Position numbers and translations under genes: made by a program. This document shows, piece after piece, positions 61,061-64,000 of a stretch of DNA of 64,000 nucleotides. Under the pieces are notes generated by a model. That model had not been told where the DNA came from, did not search any database, and saw nothing but the letters and a program-made list of their open reading frames with translations. Source of the stretch: Microcella daejeonensis (lineage in GTDB: Bacteria; Actinomycetota; Actinomycetes; Actinomycetales; Microbacteriaceae); NCBI RefSeq assembly GCF_026625045.1, contig NZ_CP113089.1, positions 1,488,001-1,552,000 on the forward strand. Reading direction: 5' to 3'. Position 1 is the first letter of the stretch. Every line of letters begins with the position of its first letter.

Positions 61061-61070
61061 ATTGATCAAT
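61061..61070. promoter_or_regulatory. ATTGATCAAT palindrome, possible Lrp site
   Basis: Perfect 10-bp palindrome, AT-rich in a GC-rich region, in the 141-bp gap between the divergent Lrp-type regulator and the dehydrogenase. Lrp/AsnC sites are often of this kind. The remainder of the gap shows no other clear element. Confidence 0.4.
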
Positions 61071-61177
61071 ATGGTGACTTCGAGTGCGCCGTCTAGCGCA
61101 ATCTGCTCGATCGCGGTTCACTGCTCTGGCGAGGCTCACACGACGACGCCCGCACCGGACCGCCCAGGAGGCTCTCG

Positions 61178-62248
61178 ATGACGACCGCACCCCTTCCCGA
61201 GTTCACGCACGAGCGCGTATCGACCGCCGTCGGCGAGCGCTCCGGCCTCACCATGACGGTGGCGCTGCACAGCTCGGCCATCGGCCCGGCACTCGGCGGC
61301 TGCCGCCTCTGGCGCTACCCGGCGTGGATCGACGGGGTCGCCGACGCGATGCGGCTCGCGAGCGCCATGACGATGAAGAACGCGCTCGCCGACATCGGTG
61401 CGGGCGGCGGCAAGTCGGTCATCGCCCTCGGCCCCGACGACGTTCTCGACGACGAGCGGCGACGGGATGCCCTGCTCGACCTCGGCGACCTGGTGCAGAC
61501 CTTCGACGGCCTCTACCGCACGGCGGAGGACGTGGGCACGACCGAGCACGACATGCTCGTCGTCAGCGAGCGGACGCCGCACGTGCTCGGTCTGCCCGCC
61601 GCGAACGGCGGCGCCGGTGAGCCGGCCGAGGGCACCGCGCTCGGCGTCTACGCCTCGATCGAGCGCGTCGTCGAGCAGGTCTTCGAGAGCGGCTCCGTGA
61701 GCGGGCGCAGCTTCGTCATCTCGGGCCTCGGGCAGGTCGGCTCGCGCCTGGCCACCCGCCTCGCGGCGGCGGGCGCCCGCCTCAGCGTCACCGACATCGA
61801 CGCGACCAAGCAGGCCTTCGCCTCGAGCCTCGGCGCCCGATGGATCGCCCCCGACGAGGCGCTGACGACCCCGGCCGACGTCCTCGTGCCCGCCGGTCTC
61901 GGCGGCGTCCTCACGCCCGCGGCGATCGCCTCGCTGCCGGTCAAGGCCGTGGTCGGCCCCGCGAACAACCCGCTCGCCTACGCCTCGGGCGCCGAGCACC
62001 TCGCGAGCCGCGGAATCCTGTACGCCCCCGACTTCGTCGTGAACGCCGGCGGGGTCATCCACCTCGCGATGGTCGCCGAGGGCGCTTCGGCCCGCGAGAT
62101 CGAGGGACGCCTGCTCGGCATCGGCGACACGCTCTCCGAGGTGTTCCACGCCGCTCGCGCGCAGGGCGTCACGCCGCTCGCCGCCGCGCAGGCGCTCGCC
62201 GTGCAGCGGGTCGAGCAGGCGCGCGAGCGTCGCAGCGCACTGGTCTGA
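61178..62248 (+). CDS. Glu/Leu/Phe/Val dehydrogenase (leucine/valine dehydrogenase type)
   Basis: Protein of 356 aa. The catalytic lysines are K67 (AMTMKNAL) and K79 (GAGGGKSVI), with the glycine-rich GGCRLW before them. NAD-binding GLGQVGSRLA is near residues 187-196 and APDFVVNAGGVIH matches the family end. The length fits octameric leucine/valine dehydrogenases that deaminate branched-chain amino acids. Probably controlled by the divergent Lrp-type regulator. Confidence 0.92.
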   Translation: MTTAPLPEFTHERVSTAVGERSGLTMTVALHSSAIGPALGGCRLWRYPAWIDGVADAMRLASAMTMKNALADIGAGGGKSVIALGPDDVLDDERRRDALLDLGDLVQTFDGLYRTAEDVGTTEHDMLVVSERTPHVLGLPAANGGAGEPAEGTALGVYASIERVVEQVFESGSVSGRSFVISGLGQVGSRLATRLAAAGARLSVTDIDATKQAFASSLGARWIAPDEALTTPADVLVPAGLGGVLTPAAIASLPVKAVVGPANNPLAYASGAEHLASRGILYAPDFVVNAGGVIHLAMVAEGASAREIEGRLLGIGDTLSEVFHAARAQGVTPLAAAQALAVQRVEQARERRSALV

Positions 62249-62261
62249 GTTCGTCGCGCGG

Positions 62262-62684
62262 TCAGTCGGCCGGCGGCCGGCGGCGCTGCTGCTTGGTCGC
62301 CGAGCGCTTCTGCTTGGCCGCGAGGTGCCGTCGCGTCGACCCCCGGGTCGGTCGCGTCGGTCGCCGCGCGGGCCCCGGCGGGGCGAGGGCGCTCCGCACG
62401 AGCTCGGCGAGGGTCTCGAGGGCGATCTCGCGGTTGCGCAGCTGCGAGCGCTCCTGCGAGACGGTGACGGTGACGGCTCCGTCGACCAGGCGGCGGTCGA
62501 GCCGGGAGAGCAGGGTCGCGCGCTGATCGTCGGTGAGGGCATCCGATCGGGCGATGTCCCAGCTCAGCTGCACGCGGCTGTCGGAGGTGTTGACGTGCTG
62601 CCCGCCGGGCCCGGAGGACCGCGAGAACCGCCAGCTCAGCTCGGCGGCGCGGATGGTGAGGCCGGACGACACCTCGAGATCCAT
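62262..62684 (-). CDS. arfB: Alternative ribosome-rescue factor ArfB
   Basis: Protein of 140 aa. The RF-1-like domain carries the GGQ motif in SRSSGPGGQHVNTSDSRVQL (G27-G28-Q29). A basic C-terminal tail (RRHLAAKQKRSATKQQRRR) inserts in the mRNA channel of stalled ribosomes. It hydrolyses peptidyl-tRNA on non-stop complexes. Confidence 0.93.
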   Translation of the reverse strand: MDLEVSSGLTIRAAELSWRFSRSSGPGGQHVNTSDSRVQLSWDIARSDALTDDQRATLLSRLDRRLVDGAVTVTVSQERSQLRNREIALETLAELVRSALAPPGPARRPTRPTRGSTRRHLAAKQKRSATKQQRRRPPAD

Positions 62685-62721
62685 GACCCCAGGGTCGCAC
62701 GACGCGGGGCCCGCGGCCGGC

Positions 62722-63357
62722 TCAGCCCGAGAGCGAGCCGGCGGGGAGCCCGAGCTCGGGCTCGAGCGCCCGGGCGATGAGGTCCACGTTGACCCGCCCG
62801 GCGATGTGGCCGATGGCGGCGTGGGCGTTCAATCCGTCGAGCATGCCGAGGAACTGCGAGGCGATGCGGTCCGCGGCCTCCTCGCTCAGGGGGGCGTCGA
62901 CGGCCACCCTATGCAGCATCGCGGTGAAGCGGTCGTGCCAGATCTGGGTCTGCCGGCGCGCCTCCTCGCCGAGCGCGGGGAACCGGCGGGCCATGCTGAA
63001 GGCGTCCGTCCACACGAGGTCGACGTCGTCGCGCCCGCCGTCGAGCAGCGTGACGATGAGCACGCGCAAGGCGATCACGGGGTCGCGCTGCAGCGCGACG
63101 TGCCCGAACACCTCGACGATCTCGTCGTGCGCGATCGAGCGGAAGGTCTCGGCGATCAGTGCTTCCATGCTCGGCTGGTAGTGCGCGACGAGCGAGGGGG
63201 CGACGCCGGCCCGCTCGGCCACCCCGCGCTGCGTGAGGGCGGTCAGGCCGTCCTCGAGCGCGAGCGCCCGGGCTGCGGCGGTGATCTCGGCGGAGCGCTC
63301 GGCCGCCGTCATGCGCGACGTGCGCGGATCCTGGCCGTCCGGCTGCTCTGTTGACAC
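62722..63357 (-). CDS. TetR/AcrR-family regulator
   Basis: Protein of 211 aa. HTH in GLTALTQRGVAERAGVAPSLVAHY (about residues 38-61), followed by an all-helical ligand domain of the BetI-like type. GTG 63357 is supported by GAGGAGGG upstream. It is divergent from the agmatine deiminase gene, 85 bp apart, and is likely to regulate it. Confidence 0.88.
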   Translation of the reverse strand: MSTEQPDGQDPRTSRMTAAERSAEITAAARALALEDGLTALTQRGVAERAGVAPSLVAHYQPSMEALIAETFRSIAHDEIVEVFGHVALQRDPVIALRVLIVTLLDGGRDDVDLVWTDAFSMARRFPALGEEARRQTQIWHDRFTAMLHRVAVDAPLSEEAADRIASQFLGMLDGLNAHAAIGHIAGRVNVDLIARALEPELGLPAGSLSG

Positions 63358-63390
63358 TGCGAAGCCCTCCTCGATACCGTCGGCACATCC

Positions 63391-63410
63391 TATTGAGCAT
63401 GCGGTCAACA
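63391..63410. promoter_or_regulatory. Imperfect inverted repeat between tetR and agmatine deiminase
   Basis: TATTGA-GCATGCGG-TCAACA: TTGA and TCAA form the core arms around an 8-bp centre. It is a plausible TetR operator and lies 33 bp before the deiminase ATG. Confidence 0.42.
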
Positions 63411-63442
63411 ATGGAAGGGCCGCGACCCGCGAAGGAGCATCC

Positions 63443-64000
63443 ATGGCCTGGCGCATGCCCGCCGAGACGGCGCCGCACGACCGCATCTGGATGGCGTTCC
63501 CGCGCGAGGGCGAGACCATGGGCGACTCCTCCGCCGCGCGCGAGTCGACCTACGCGGCCTGGGCCGCGGTCGCCCACGCGATCCTGCCCTTCGAGCCGGT
63601 GACGATGGTCGTCGACCCGAGCGAGCGCGCGCGGGCGCGGCGACTGCTCGACCCGGCGATCGAGCTGGTGGATGCCCCGCTCGACGATTTCTGGATGCGC
63701 GACATCGGCCCCACCTTCGTCGTTGACGACGCGACGGGCGCCCTCGGCGCGGTCGACTGGATCTTCAACGGCTGGGGCGACCAGGGCGGCGCCTACGAGC
63801 GGGATGCCCGCATCGCCTCGCTCGTCGCCGAGCGCGCCGGCGCCGAGGTCGTCAGCTCGCTGCTCGTCAACGAGGGCGGTGCGATCCACGTCGACGGCGA
63901 GGGCACCGTGCTCGTCACCGAGACCGTGCAGCTCGATCCGCAGCGCAACCGCTACGCCACGAAGCAGGCCGTGGAGGCCGAGCTCGCGCGCACGATCGGC
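63443..64000 (+). CDS. Agmatine deiminase, 3' part outside the window
   Basis: The first 186 residues of a peptidyl-arginine-deiminase-family enzyme: MPAETAPHDRIWMAFP, DDFWMRDIGPTFVV, NGWGDQGGAYERD and NEGGAIHVDGEGTVLVTE. The Asp and His/Glu residues of the site are visible; the catalytic Cys would lie beyond the edge. It converts agmatine to N-carbamoylputrescine in polyamine metabolism. Ribosome-binding site GAAGGAG. Confidence 0.9.
   Translation, partial: MAWRMPAETAPHDRIWMAFPREGETMGDSSAARESTYAAWAAVAHAILPFEPVTMVVDPSERARARRLLDPAIELVDAPLDDFWMRDIGPTFVVDDATGALGAVDWIFNGWGDQGGAYERDARIASLVAERAGAEVVSSLLVNEGGAIHVDGEGTVLVTETVQLDPQRNRYATKQAVEAELARTIG

Overview
The window is GC-rich and densely coded, with the gene content of an actinobacterium of the Microbacteriaceae or a close relative. 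Markers are an XPB-type helicase beside its helicase-associated partner, a cold-shock protein followed by DUF3027, serC beside DUF2530, an IdeR/DtxR regulator, NlpC/P60 and HNH genes, and many overlapping GTGA/ATGA starts. One tRNA gene, tRNA-Arg(CCU), is present. No rRNA, CRISPR array, intact insertion sequence or prophage was seen.

Layout. 1-9.6 kb is housekeeping: XPB helicase (cut by the left edge), helicase-associated protein, cold shock, a septum-formation-type lipoprotein, a flavin disulfide reductase-like enzyme, SerC, IdeR, and a secreted NlpC/P60 hydrolase behind a strikingly structured leader. 9.6-12.9 kb holds a possible 38-aa small gene with a textbook terminator, an HNH nuclease, two tandem NERD proteins (the second with a degenerate active site) and the tRNA. 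13.7-23.3 kb is a DosR/DevR-like dormancy regulon. A USP-histidine kinase-response regulator-USP operon sits among an alcohol dehydrogenase, two paralogous four-helix membrane proteins, a flavodoxin, a three-BON-domain protein and a 49-aa peptide. Six copies of a GGGACCTTCG-type operator lie about 70-80 bp before the start codons.

24.2-28.9 kb is a long-chain olefin cluster (oleA, fused oleBC, oleD). 29-35.1 kb carries an ArsR-controlled flavoprotein, a potassium channel, YciI, TraR/DksA, an MmyB-like regulator and two SDR enzymes. 35.1-47.7 kb looks like acquired DNA. Three direct copies of an actinobacterial dif-like (XerC/XerD) site bound small modules of orphan genes. They are followed by a LacI-controlled sugar locus (secreted beta-helix protein, LacI regulator, ABC importer without its own ATPase, GH42 beta-galactosidase) with three matching operators. 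The right edge is a decayed serine-recombinase C-terminus with an in-frame stop.

47.7-64 kb returns to core-like genes: an Sfp-type phosphopantetheinyl transferase convergent with an M1 peptidase and a 1314-aa Pls/PosA-type NRPS-like membrane enzyme, a Lys/Ala-rich protein, a UbiB-family kinase with PadR, an ECF sigma/anti-sigma pair, a CHRD protein with a class F-like sortase, a divergent Lrp and Glu/Leu/Phe/Val dehydrogenase pair, ArfB, TetR and the start of agmatine deiminase. The most novel-looking signals are the dif-bounded modules, the DosR-like operator set and the nlpC leader RNA.
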